Part shown: positions 26,457 through 32,825 of the stretch, piece after piece
Numbering within the stretch: the first letter of the stretch is position 1
Layout: the number at the start of each line of letters is the position of its first letter
Assembly: GCA_017609465.1 (NCBI GenBank)
Contig: JAFCDX010000009.1
Coordinates: 1-33,009 of the forward strand
Length of the DNA stretch: 33,009 bases
Reading direction: 5' to 3'
Source: Candidatus Woesearchaeota archaeon
GTDB taxonomy: Archaea > Nanobdellota > Nanobdellia > SCGC-AAA011-G17 > JAFCDX01
Notes under the pieces: generated by a model
What the model saw: the letters and a program-made list of their open reading frames with translations, nothing else
The model's database searches: none
Told to the model about the DNA's origin: nothing
Position numbers and translations under genes: made by a program

Positions 26457-26729
26457 TTATTCCTCTTCACTTTCTTCTTCTGAAGAGGGTATTGCTGTTT
26501 TAGAAACTATCATAATATTATCAACAGCTTTTACTAACTGGTGTGGAATTATTACTCCTTTTGCTCCACCCAATACCCGACTAAGCATTGATCCTTTTGT
26601 GGATTTTACTCTCCATCCAAAAACTTTGTTATCTTCTATAACAGATTCCTCCACAATTCCAAAAAAAGAACCCTCATCTGTATAAACACTCATATCATGA
26701 ACATCTGTAATATTTTTTACATTTAACAT
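26457..26729 (-). CDS. PRC-barrel domain protein
   Basis: A 90-residue PRC-barrel domain protein: LNVKNITDVHDMSVYTDEGS, GIVEESVIEDNKVFGWRVKS, GVIIPHQLVKAVDNIMIV. Ends in a run of acidic residues. Small PRC-barrel proteins are common in archaea; they are thought to be regulatory or RNA- and cell-division-associated, but a role is not established. A near-perfect SD (GGAGGTAA) lies upstream. It precedes the TM triplet and is divergent from traB. Confidence 0.85.
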   Translation of the reverse strand: MLNVKNITDVHDMSVYTDEGSFFGIVEESVIEDNKVFGWRVKSTKGSMLSRVLGGAKGVIIPHQLVKAVDNIMIVSKTAIPSSEEESEEE

Positions 26730-26756
26730 TATGACTTACCTCCAATAAAGGCAAAC

Positions 26757-26764
26757 TTTTTAAG
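26757..26764 (+). promoter_or_regulatory. TATA box of the TraB gene
   Basis: TTTTTAAG is centred about 27 bases upstream of the TraB ATG (26788), which fits a leaderless mRNA. A second AT-rich candidate, TTTAAATAA at 26765-26773, is a bit too close. Confidence 0.4.
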
Positions 26765-26787
26765 TTTAAATAATTTTCTATGTTAAA

Positions 26788-27456
26788 ATGATATCATATA
26801 AAAATATAACTATTATAGGCACATCTCATATATCTTCTGAAAGTGTGAGGGAAGTAAGAGAAACTATAAGGGAAACCTTTCCTGATTTGGTGGCAATAGA
26901 GCTTGACAGAAGAAGATTTGAGGCTTTAATGTCAAAAAAATCAAAAACCTCGATAAAGGACATAAAAAAATTTGGATTAAAGGGATTTTTGATAAATGTT
27001 GTTGGAGCTTATTTTGAGAAAAAACTTGGTAAATTGACAGGAGTCGCTCCTGGGACTGAAATGAAAACTGCTGTCATCGAAGCAAAAAGAATTAATGCAA
27101 AAATTGCACTTATAGACCAGGATATAACAATAACAATAAGGAAACTTGCCAAAGTTCCTTTCAAAGAGAAATTTTTCATCATTATTGATTCAATCAAAAA
27201 TATTTTCAAGAAAGACAAAATAAAATTTAATTTGAAAAAAGTTCCCAGTAAGAAAAAGATAAGTCAATTGATAAACATGGTGAAGAAATATCCAAATTTA
27301 TATAAAGTTCTGATAGATGATAGAAATAAGTATATGGCAAAAAATCTTCATAAACTTATGAGCGAATATGAAGTCATAATAGCGGTTGTAGGCGCAGGGC
27401 ATGAAGACGATATAATAAAAGAATTAAAAAATGAAAATAACAAAAAAAGAGATTAA
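26788..27456 (+). CDS. TraB/PrgY/Tiki-like family protein
   Basis: A 222-residue protein of the TraB family. It has GTSHISSESV (11-20), AIELDRRRFEAL (about 36-47), and a C-terminal VVGAGHEDDII. These are the conserved G-T-x-H, E-x-D-x-x-R and G-x-G-H patches of the family, which includes Tiki-type metalloproteases. Archaeal members are often about 390 residues with C-terminal membrane helices; this one stops without them. It overlaps the next gene, a membrane protein, by 26 bases. Confidence 0.85.
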   Translation: MISYKNITIIGTSHISSESVREVRETIRETFPDLVAIELDRRRFEALMSKKSKTSIKDIKKFGLKGFLINVVGAYFEKKLGKLTGVAPGTEMKTAVIEAKRINAKIALIDQDITITIRKLAKVPFKEKFFIIIDSIKNIFKKDKIKFNLKKVPSKKKISQLINMVKKYPNLYKVLIDDRNKYMAKNLHKLMSEYEVIIAVVGAGHEDDIIKELKNENNKKRD

Positions 27457-28177
27457 GTATTACATAATAACAATATTAATACTTACATTTGTATTTGGAT
27501 TTAATGACAGTGCCCTAACTTTTGAGTTGGATTTTTGGTTAAGGAATCTCCTTCTTGTTTTAATAGGTGTTTCAATATCCTTTTTATTGAAGCAATTAGT
27601 TATAGAATTGATTGCAGACAGATATGGTTTTGATTATGAGTATGATTTTTGGAGGATAAGAAGATATTGGTTTAATCCTGAATCAGAATTCAAATTTAGG
27701 AGAAAAAAATTTACTATCCCTTTTGGGATTATAATTCCCTTAATTCTTACGTTAATATCAAGAGGTTTGTTTTATTTTCCTGTTGTTGGGACTTCAAAAA
27801 TAAAACCTAACTTGAAGAGAGTTGGAAAACAATTCAAGAGAGGAGAAGGAATTGAGATTGCTAAGATTTATCTTACTGGCCCCTTAACTTATTTGTTTTT
27901 AACTTTGTTTTTCTTTAATATTCAAAATTATATTGGAATAAATCTTGATGTTATTGTTCTAATTAATTTGTATCTTGCATTTTATGGTCTTTTGCCTTTG
28001 CCAAACTTAGAAGGAGCGAAGATCATGTTTAATTCATTGCCTTTGTATATATTTGCTCTTGCATTTTTCATAGCAGCATACATTTTATTAAAGAGCAGTT
28101 TGATAATAACATTAATTTTCAGTGTATTAATTGCATTCCTTATATTGATAATTTATTTCTACAAATATGAACAATAG
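27431..28177 (+). CDS. degenerate site-2-protease-like (M50) membrane protein
   Basis: A 248-residue membrane protein with about six TM helices. Its layout resembles M50 site-2 proteases, with a first signature region LLKQLVIELIADRYG where M50 has x-HExxH-x-x-x-x-x-x-x-G, a GPLTYLFLTLFFF segment, and LPLPNLEGAKI where M50 has NPxPxxxxDG. The HExxH zinc site is replaced (KQLVI) and the Asp ligand appears as Glu, so it should be catalytically dead. It overlaps TraB by 26 bases, so the two are probably made together. The M50 relation is my inference from pattern alone. Confidence 0.7.
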   Translation: MKITKKEIKYYIITILILTFVFGFNDSALTFELDFWLRNLLLVLIGVSISFLLKQLVIELIADRYGFDYEYDFWRIRRYWFNPESEFKFRRKKFTIPFGIIIPLILTLISRGLFYFPVVGTSKIKPNLKRVGKQFKRGEGIEIAKIYLTGPLTYLFLTLFFFNIQNYIGINLDVIVLINLYLAFYGLLPLPNLEGAKIMFNSLPLYIFALAFFIAAYILLKSSLIITLIFSVLIAFLILIIYFYKYEQ

Positions 28178-28178
28178 A

Positions 28179-28186
28179 TTTAAATA
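28179..28186 (+). promoter_or_regulatory. TATA box of the 49-residue gene
   Basis: TTTAAATA ends 23 bases before the ATG at 28209, consistent with a leaderless transcript. The dif-like half-site at 28192 lies between this box and the gene. Confidence 0.45.
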
Positions 28187-28191
28187 GAAAA

Positions 28192-28217
28192 TGTTCGTAT
28201 AAATTTTTATGGAAATT
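28192..28217 (+). other. Xer/dif-like half-site, copy 1
   Basis: TGTTCGTATAA (28192-28202) is identical to the left arm of the site at 32394 and one base different from that of the site at 31350-31377. A TTATGGAAATT stretch (28207-28217) resembles the right arm of E. coli dif (TTATGTTAAAT), but only 4 bases away, where 6 are usual, so this copy may be degenerate. Confidence 0.4.
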
Positions 28218-28358
28218 GAAGATAAAGCAAAATATTTGGTTGAGTATGGAAAATTTTATCCTTCTCAAATAGAAAATTGTAAGGATAAATATGATAATGT
28301 AAGATCAAGATGGTTTGATAAATACTTAAAAAGCAAGTATTGCAAAAGACCAAGATAA
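28209..28358 (+). CDS. 49-residue protein upstream of the recombinase
   Basis: A short gene starting MEIEDKAKYLVEYGKFYPSQ and ending YCKRPR. It is charged, with a WFDKYL segment. It has its own TATA box at the leaderless distance and is followed after 8 bases by the recombinase gene ATG. It could be a small helper or regulator of the recombinase. No family was recognised. Confidence 0.5.
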   Translation: MEIEDKAKYLVEYGKFYPSQIENCKDKYDNVRSRWFDKYLKSKYCKRPR

Positions 28359-28366
28359 TTATAATA

Positions 28367-29197
28367 ATGAATAAAAAAGAGGCACTTAAAAAAATAAGAG
28401 TGGAGTTGCAGATTCAAGGAAAGAGTGATATGACAAAAAAGACATATTGCTATTACAATGAAAAGTTTCTTGATTACATAAAAAAGGATTGTTCTGAAGT
28501 TAAAGAGGAAGATATTAAAAGCTATCTTGCTTATCTAATGTCTGAATTAAAATATGATAAGGGTTCTGTTGCACTTGCAAGATCGTCTCTTGCATTCTTT
28601 TATGATTCTATCTTGAAGAAAAATATTGTTGTGGATATAAAAACACCCAAGAAGCAAAGAAAGCTTCCTGATGTTCCTTCAAAGGAAGAGATAAAGTTAC
28701 TTATGGAAAATGCAGGCAAGGTAAAAAATAGATTGATAATAGGATTCATGTATGCTTCTGGATTAAGAGTCAATGAAGTTACACATTTGAAAGTTGGAGA
28801 TTTGAATTTAGAAGAAAGGACAGGTTTATTGAAAAAGGGTAAGGGTGACAAGGACAGATTTTTCATAATGTCAAATATGTTAGTCAACGATCTTAAAGGT
28901 TATATTGAGGATAAGAAAGAAACAGACTATTTGTTTCCTGGATTGAATGGAGGCCCAATAACAGTAAGAGCGATACAGAGAACATTAAAAAGGATTGCAA
29001 AAAAATCAGGAATTAAGAAAAATATATATTGCCATCTGCTAAGGCATGCATTTGCTACACATTTATTAGAAAATGGCACGGACATAAGAATAATTCAGGA
29101 ATTATTGGCACATAGCAATTTGCAGACAACACAATTTTATACAAAGGTTTCTAGGGAACAATTAAAGAAAGTTAAAAGTCCTTTAGATAATTTATAA
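28367..29197 (+). CDS. xerA: tyrosine recombinase, XerA/XerC-D-like
   Basis: A 276-residue tyrosine recombinase. An N-terminal SAM-like core-binding domain (about 1-90) precedes the catalytic domain with R134 (SGLRVNEV), K159 (KGKGDKDR), H223 and R226 (HLLRHAFATHL), H249 (LLAHSNLQTTQ) and nucleophile Y258 (FYTK). All catalytic residues are present. The ATG at 28367 is preferred; a TTG at 28340 would extend it by nine residues into the upstream gene. The length fits archaeal XerA, which acts at dif for chromosome resolution. Three dif-like half-sites in the next 4.2 kb mean it may also act as an element recombinase. Confidence 0.9.
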   Translation: MNKKEALKKIRVELQIQGKSDMTKKTYCYYNEKFLDYIKKDCSEVKEEDIKSYLAYLMSELKYDKGSVALARSSLAFFYDSILKKNIVVDIKTPKKQRKLPDVPSKEEIKLLMENAGKVKNRLIIGFMYASGLRVNEVTHLKVGDLNLEERTGLLKKGKGDKDRFFIMSNMLVNDLKGYIEDKKETDYLFPGLNGGPITVRAIQRTLKRIAKKSGIKKNIYCHLLRHAFATHLLENGTDIRIIQELLAHSNLQTTQFYTKVSREQLKKVKSPLDNL

Positions 29198-29665
29198 ATA
29201 CTTTTTTAATTCTTCGTTGAGTCTGGAAAGTTTTTCTTTGTATCTTTTTTTATATTCTTCAAAATATTTATCCACTATTTTTAGTTCATCTCTCATGTAC
29301 ACTCTATTTGCAGAAGCTAAAGATAGGCTATCTTCCTTATCAACATCTTTGATTAATTCTTTCCATGCTCTTAATTTTTCTTTTCTCAATACTTCTTGTA
29401 TCTGGTCATGCAATTTTGATATCTCTTTTTTAAAACTATTATAAAAATGAATTTGTTGTTGTATGTTATTCTTTCTTTCTTTTTGTCTGGAACTTAAATC
29501 CTTGTCCTTTTTTGGAAGGCCTTTTTTAGAACTTTCCAACTTTTTTATTTTTTCGTCAATATTAGAAATATTTCTATTATACTCTGTAGCAATTTTTCCG
29601 TCGTATTTTCCCGCACTTCCTTTTGCTTCTTCGTATATTCCCTTAAAAAAATCAAATATTCCCAT
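29192..29665 (-). CDS. coiled-coil protein of unknown function
   Basis: A 157-residue, highly charged and mostly helical protein, starting MGIFDFFKGIYEEAKGSAGK, with coiled-coil character over about residues 30-150. No membrane segment and no cysteines. It is convergent with the recombinase gene; the ends overlap by six bases. No family was recognised. Confidence 0.65.
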   Translation of the reverse strand: MGIFDFFKGIYEEAKGSAGKYDGKIATEYNRNISNIDEKIKKLESSKKGLPKKDKDLSSRQKERKNNIQQQIHFYNSFKKEISKLHDQIQEVLRKEKLRAWKELIKDVDKEDSLSLASANRVYMRDELKIVDKYFEEYKKRYKEKLSRLNEELKKYL

Positions 29666-29689
29666 TGTAAAAATAAAAAGAAGAAAAGT

Positions 29690-29878
29690 TTATCTTCTCC
29701 TTTTCTTCTTGGTAGCTTTTTTCTTAGTTACTTTTTTCTTAGTTGCCTTCTTAGAAGACTTCTTTTTCTTTTTACCGCCTCTTGCCATCTTTGCTTCGCA
29801 AACGTTACCTTTTCCGTCTACATAGTAAAGATGTCCAGGTTTTCTTTTGACTGCGTTTTTAACTATTACTTTTCCCAT
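29690..29878 (-). CDS. lysine-rich small DNA-binding-like protein
   Basis: A 62-residue protein: a short N-terminal part (VKRKPGHLYYVDGKGNVCEA, about residues 10-29) then a tail of lysine, alanine and threonine with KKATKKK/KKVTKKK repeats and ending RRR. The tail is like that of histone H1 or other chromatin proteins and should bind nucleic acid without sequence preference. SD GAGGTGA is well placed upstream. Its promoter is shared with the divergent gene at 29968. Function inferred only from composition. Confidence 0.7.
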   Translation of the reverse strand: MGKVIVKNAVKRKPGHLYYVDGKGNVCEAKMARGGKKKKKSSKKATKKKVTKKKATKKKRRR

Positions 29879-29923
29879 TTGTTTTTTTCACCTCTTGTAA
29901 AATTTTAAGTTTAAGATGTTAAA

Positions 29924-29935
29924 TTTATATATAAA
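29924..29935. promoter_or_regulatory. palindromic TATA box shared by two divergent genes
   Basis: TTTATATATAAA is a perfect palindrome between the lysine-rich gene (minus, ATG at 29878) and the unknown gene at 29968 (plus). It is about 33 bases from the plus ATG and 46 from the minus ATG; the latter leaves room for the SD leader. Confidence 0.45.
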
Positions 29936-29967
29936 TCTATCTTTTTTCCGAAGAGAAAGGTATAAAA

Positions 29968-30384
29968 ATGAAAAAAACACCAATCATATGTATGGGAAGA
30001 AAAAAACACATAGATGAATCCCAATTATATTATCTTGCCAATCAAGGAAAGCTAGAAGAGTTGGAAAAACACCCTTATATGGAATGGATTCCCGAAGAGA
30101 AAAGGTCTAATTTATTGCAAAATGCAATAATAAATAGATTGGAAGAATACTTTGAAAAAGCTTATAATTCTATGGTCGGTGACGAAGCCAAAACCTCAAG
30201 CACATATCTCATGCTCTCTATGGAATTGTTTAAAAGAATGAATTTGGAACGAAGATTATGTTCATCCTCCAATATAAAAATAGAACAAATTAAGGATATC
30301 TTCGAAGAATATCAGGATTTGTGTATGAAATTTAATCATCGCTTTGGGTATAATAGATGTAAGGTATTATATCTACCTGAATAA
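29968..30384 (+). CDS. unknown protein, accessory region
   Basis: A 138-residue, mainly helical protein starting MKKTPIICMGRKKHIDESQL. It contains a PYMEWIPEEKRSNLL segment and several cysteines (IICMG, LCSSS, LCMKF, RCKV). No membrane segment. It has its own promoter, and the start is set by the TATA distance and a GGT-type SD. No family was recognised; the context is a run of orphan-like genes. Confidence 0.65.
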   Translation: MKKTPIICMGRKKHIDESQLYYLANQGKLEELEKHPYMEWIPEEKRSNLLQNAIINRLEEYFEKAYNSMVGDEAKTSSTYLMLSMELFKRMNLERRLCSSSNIKIEQIKDIFEEYQDLCMKFNHRFGYNRCKVLYLPE

Positions 30385-30435
30385 GATTGATCTAAAACAG
30401 AAAAATATTAAAAGATAAAATTCTTCTAAATTTTA

Positions 30436-30885
30436 ATGGCTTATAAAGAAAAGGTGTATTCTAGATTAGGAAGAACATCTTTGATTAATTCTTTAAATAA
30501 AAAAGATAGTATAATTAAGAGAAGAAAGGAGGGGGATGTTGATTATTTGCTAAATATTATTGAAGAGGTTAATAATAATTACCTTATAGATAATGATTTT
30601 TTTAATTATAATTTGTATTTGGCTTATGTAGAATGCTTCATAAATCTAGAAAATGAGTTTACCGAATTTGAAGCTTGTGGTGATGAGGAGATATGTAAAA
30701 AAATTATGAAAGATTATATGATTAGGTTAATTGAATTTAAAGATTTTATATGTGAATTGGATTATATTGAAACTCCCCATGGGGAGATAACAAAAGAGAG
30801 AATTGAGGATGTTTTTGAAATTAGGAGAAATATGGGTATTGATTTGATTAAAAGTTATCAGAGAGTAAAACAATTATGCAATTAA
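30436..30885 (+). CDS. unknown helical protein, accessory region
   Basis: A 149-residue, acidic, helical protein with a segment NLENEFTEFEACGDEEICKK and three cysteines in the middle. It starts MAYKEKVYSRLGRTSL, basic, then turns acidic. It holds a 14-base perfect GC-rich palindrome in its coding sequence (30773-30786). No family was recognised. No membrane segment. Confidence 0.65.
   Translation: MAYKEKVYSRLGRTSLINSLNKKDSIIKRRKEGDVDYLLNIIEEVNNNYLIDNDFFNYNLYLAYVECFINLENEFTEFEACGDEEICKKIMKDYMIRLIEFKDFICELDYIETPHGEITKERIEDVFEIRRNMGIDLIKSYQRVKQLCN
30773..30786. repeat. 14-bp perfect GC-rich palindrome
   Basis: CTCCCCATGGGGAG is its own reverse complement and contains ten G or C in 14 bases in a region that is otherwise very AT-rich. 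It lies in the coding sequence around TPHGEIT. It may be a protein binding site, an RNA hairpin, or a chance. Confidence 0.5.
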
Positions 30886-30896
30886 AAATAAAAAGT

Positions 30897-30907
30897 TTTA
30901 TAAATAT
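30897..30907 (+). promoter_or_regulatory. TATA box of the gene at 30926
   Basis: TTTATAAATAT lies about 20-29 bases upstream of the ATG at 30926, consistent with a leaderless transcript. Confidence 0.45.
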
Positions 30908-30925
30908 TTTTCTTATTACAATAAA

Positions 30926-31348
30926 ATGGAAATATATTATATGAATAATAAACAAATGGATGAATTATGTAGAAAAGAAACAGCGGAAGAAGGGATGCAT
31001 ATTTGTAGAATTTTAGAGGAAAATTTGTGTTCTCCCGAATGTTTGGAAGAAAAAACAAGGGAATTGATATCTTGTTATGATGATGTTACAGTTCATAAAA
31101 TCAGAGTGGTTAAGCTTCGTAATGAAATAAGAAACAAGTTTAGTCAATTGGATTCTTATCCTGGAGATAAAAGAAAGAGAGAATATAAAAAATTTAAAGC
31201 ATCATTGCAAGGAGAAATAGATGGATGTATGGATAAGATGAAAGATTCTTTGAATTATCTTGGGAAAAATGGAATTGATAATGCAAGGGGAGAGGTTGCC
31301 CTAAAAAATTATTCTCAAAGATATCAGGATAAATTTGTTAAGAAATAG
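30926..31348 (+). CDS. unknown helical protein, accessory region
   Basis: A 140-residue helical, charged protein starting MEIYYMNNKQMDELCRKETA, with four cysteines in its first half (LCRKE, ICRIL, LCSPECL, ISCYDD). No membrane segment. A second Met at residue 6 could serve as start. It is convergent with the membrane-anchored gene; the 32-base gap between their stops is almost all taken by a dif-like site. No family was recognised. Confidence 0.65.
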   Translation: MEIYYMNNKQMDELCRKETAEEGMHICRILEENLCSPECLEEKTRELISCYDDVTVHKIRVVKLRNEIRNKFSQLDSYPGDKRKREYKKFKASLQGEIDGCMDKMKDSLNYLGKNGIDNARGEVALKNYSQRYQDKFVKK

Positions 31349-31349
31349 A

Positions 31350-31377
31350 TATTGATTTAATCGTTCTTATACGAACC
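31350..31377 (-). other. Xer/dif-like site, copy 2 (inverted)
   Basis: Read on the minus strand, the left arm GGTTCGTATAA (31367-31377) is followed by a 6-base spacer GAACGA and a right arm TTAAATCAATA (31350-31360). The left arm matches E. coli dif (GGTGCGCATAA) at 9 of 11 positions and copy 3 at 10 of 11. The right arm is less similar. It fills the 32-base gap between two convergent genes, so it is not a promoter. Confidence 0.45.
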
Positions 31378-31380
31378 TTT

Positions 31381-31980
31381 TTATTTTAACTTATTAATCT
31401 GATTTATCTTGCCCCTATTTGTTCTAATTTTAAAGAAAAAGGACTTTCCAAGAGAGATTATTTTATCATAAGATATATTAAATTTATTAATAATTTTCTC
31501 TTTTATTGACCCCACATCTTGTTGGGAGATTAATAAAGATATATTTATCAATTTAAAATCGGGACAAATTGAGTTTATGCTTGTTATTTCTTTATTTGTT
31601 AATCTATTTTGACTTAATAAGATTAATGTGGATATTTCTTCTTCATTAAAAGATTGCATTATACTTTCGTTCTTTATCAAAAATTTCAGAAAATCAGGAA
31701 TATTTGTATCCTCTTTAGATTTAAAATATATTAGCGAGCCTATCAAAATATTCTTTATTTTAACATAAAGAAGGTCTTTTTTATATAATTCAATCATTAT
31801 TTCCTCCAAATTCTTCTCTTCTATATAATTTTTATCTAGGAAGGATTCAATTTGATATTTATTTAAATTTTCCAATTCTTTAATGAATTCCTCTATTCTG
31901 TATTTTCTACTTATTCTTTTAAATAACCTTAATAATTTATTTTTTATTTTTTCATTGGAATTTATTATATTTAACCCCAA
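31381..31980 (-). CDS. 3' part of a membrane-anchored helical protein, probably frameshifted
   Basis: The 199-residue reading frame from the ATG at 31980 encodes a charged helical protein. The same frame stays open upstream to 32112 and there encodes two hydrophobic segments (WINLILLLFFLCL and NLIIIVLSLTLGL), but with no ATG or GTG. The 31-residue gene at 32091-32186 ends in the other frame just before. One extra A in the run at 32101-32105 would join them into a protein of about 268 residues with two N-terminal TM helices. So the gene is probably longer and interrupted. No family was recognised. Confidence 0.6.
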   Translation of the reverse strand: MGLNIINSNEKIKNKLLRLFKRISRKYRIEEFIKELENLNKYQIESFLDKNYIEEKNLEEIMIELYKKDLLYVKIKNILIGSLIYFKSKEDTNIPDFLKFLIKNESIMQSFNEEEISTLILLSQNRLTNKEITSINSICPDFKLINISLLISQQDVGSIKEKIINKFNISYDKIISLGKSFFFKIRTNRGKINQINKLK

Positions 31981-32090
31981 TGTTAAACTTAATACAATTA
32001 TAATTAGATTATAATCCGAAGGGAGTATGACCTCTTGTTTTAAACAAAGGAAAAATAATAAAAGAATAAGATTAATCCAACCTGTAAATG

Positions 32091-32186
32091 TTAAAATATA
32101 TTTTTCATAAACTCATAAATAGAAATAAATAAATTAGAGAAAGGTAAAAAAGAAAGCATATCTTTAATTTTATCTTGTTCTTTCAT
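32091..32186 (-). CDS. N-terminal fragment of the frameshifted membrane protein
   Basis: A 31-residue frame (MKEQDKIKDMLSFLPFSNLF and then ISIYEFMKNIF) whose ATG shares one base with the stop of the upstream 59-residue gene. It ends at a TAA right where the downstream frame begins its hydrophobic part. It is best read as the true start of the gene whose 3' part is at 31381-31980, or as a separate leader peptide if the frames are correct. Confidence 0.45.
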   Translation of the reverse strand: MKEQDKIKDMLSFLPFSNLFISIYEFMKNIF

Positions 32187-32365
32187 TAATACCCCTCCAG
32201 CCCCCCTTTTAACAAAAAATAAACAAATAATATTGTAATTGTTATAACTATGCCTAAAAAAATCCATTCGATTATTGATTTTATTAATTCTTGAAAAAGT
32301 AAGGGAAATAATGAAATTAGTATTATTATTAAAACAATTAATTGGAAGATTTCATTATTTCTCAT
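32186..32365 (-). CDS. 59-residue two-TM protein
   Basis: A small membrane protein, MRNNEIFQLIVLIIILISLF at the start and a second helix around EWIFLGIVITITILFVYFLL, ending KGGLEGY. It is a hairpin of two TM helices. Its stop overlaps the next ATG by one base, so it is the first gene of the operon with the frameshifted membrane protein. A TATA-like TTTTATATT sits about 20 bases upstream. It might be a holin- or toxin-like small membrane protein, but there is no direct evidence. Confidence 0.55.
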   Translation of the reverse strand: MRNNEIFQLIVLIIILISLFPLLFQELIKSIIEWIFLGIVITITILFVYFLLKGGLEGY

Positions 32366-32393
32366 AAAAATAATGGATTAATAGAATATAAAA

Positions 32394-32421
32394 TGTTCGT
32401 ATAAGCTTCGTTATCTGGTTT
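32394..32421 (+). other. Xer/dif-like site, copy 3
   Basis: Left arm TGTTCGTATAA (32394-32404), 6-base spacer GCTTCG, right arm TTATCTGGTTT (32411-32421). The left arm matches E. coli dif (GGTGCGCATAA) at 8 of 11 positions and the right arm (TTATGTTAAAT) at 6 of 11; the spacer length is canonical. It lies in the divergent gap between the 59-residue gene and the gene at 32467. Confidence 0.5.
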
Positions 32422-32466
32422 TCTATTAATAAAAAATCTTTTAAAGTTATAAAACAATAAAATATT

Positions 32467-32682
32467 ATGTCTAAAAAGTCTATTGAAGAAGTAAGAAGAA
32501 ATCTTATAGAAAGACTTAAAGAAGAAGGCTTGGAATCCTTTGATATGGTGGTAGAATTTACTAATGATGATGTTCCAAAATGGCTGGAAGAATATGAAAA
32601 ATACAAACAAAGATGCAAGGAAATTCATTTTAGAATAAAATCAAAATATGAAGAGGTTCCAAATTATAATATGGAAAAATAA
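32467..32682 (+). CDS. unknown 71-residue helical protein
   Basis: A small charged, helical protein with MSKKSIEEVRRNLIERLKEE and a WLEEYEKYKQRCKE segment. No membrane segment. It has a long leader (about 73 bases from the nearest TATA-like box). No family was recognised; it lies on the right side of the dif-like site 3. Confidence 0.6.
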   Translation: MSKKSIEEVRRNLIERLKEEGLESFDMVVEFTNDDVPKWLEEYEKYKQRCKEIHFRIKSKYEEVPNYNMEK

Positions 32683-32752
32683 TAAAATAGAAATAAATGG
32701 TTCTAAGATTTATTTAATGACCAATGTTATGTGATTTCTTAAGTTGTATAAT

Positions 32753-32765
32753 TTGCATTATGCAA
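32753..32765. repeat. 13-base palindrome, possible operator
   Basis: TTGCAT and ATGCAA are perfect inverted copies around a single T. It lies about 30 bases upstream of the TATA-like box of the gene at 32826, where an archaeal activator could bind. The region 32683-32825 has no gene. Confidence 0.35.
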
Positions 32766-32794
32766 TATATTATTAGAGATTATAAAACCGAAAG

Positions 32795-32807
32795 ATATAT
32801 ATATAAT
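32795..32807 (+). promoter_or_regulatory. TATA box of the truncated secreted gene
   Basis: ATATATATATAAT-like stretch about 19-31 bases before the ATG at 32826, the leaderless distance. Confidence 0.4.
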
Positions 32808-32825
32808 ATTTCTTAAAATTAATTA

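Noticed and set aside
28179-28209. GTTCGTATAA as a promoter element
   Set aside because: Its place relative to TATA boxes and gene starts differs at each copy and copy 2 lies between two convergent genes.
28340-28366. TTG start that extends the recombinase by nine residues
   Set aside because: It would overlap the end of the upstream 49-residue gene, adds a non-conserved MQKTKIIII head, and the ATG at 28367 gives the normal start of the core-binding domain.
32355-32628. Minus-strand frames of 87-88 residues opposite the gene at 32467
   Set aside because: They are phenylalanine- and serine-rich antisense shadows of the lysine/glutamate-rich plus gene and cross its promoter and the dif-like site.
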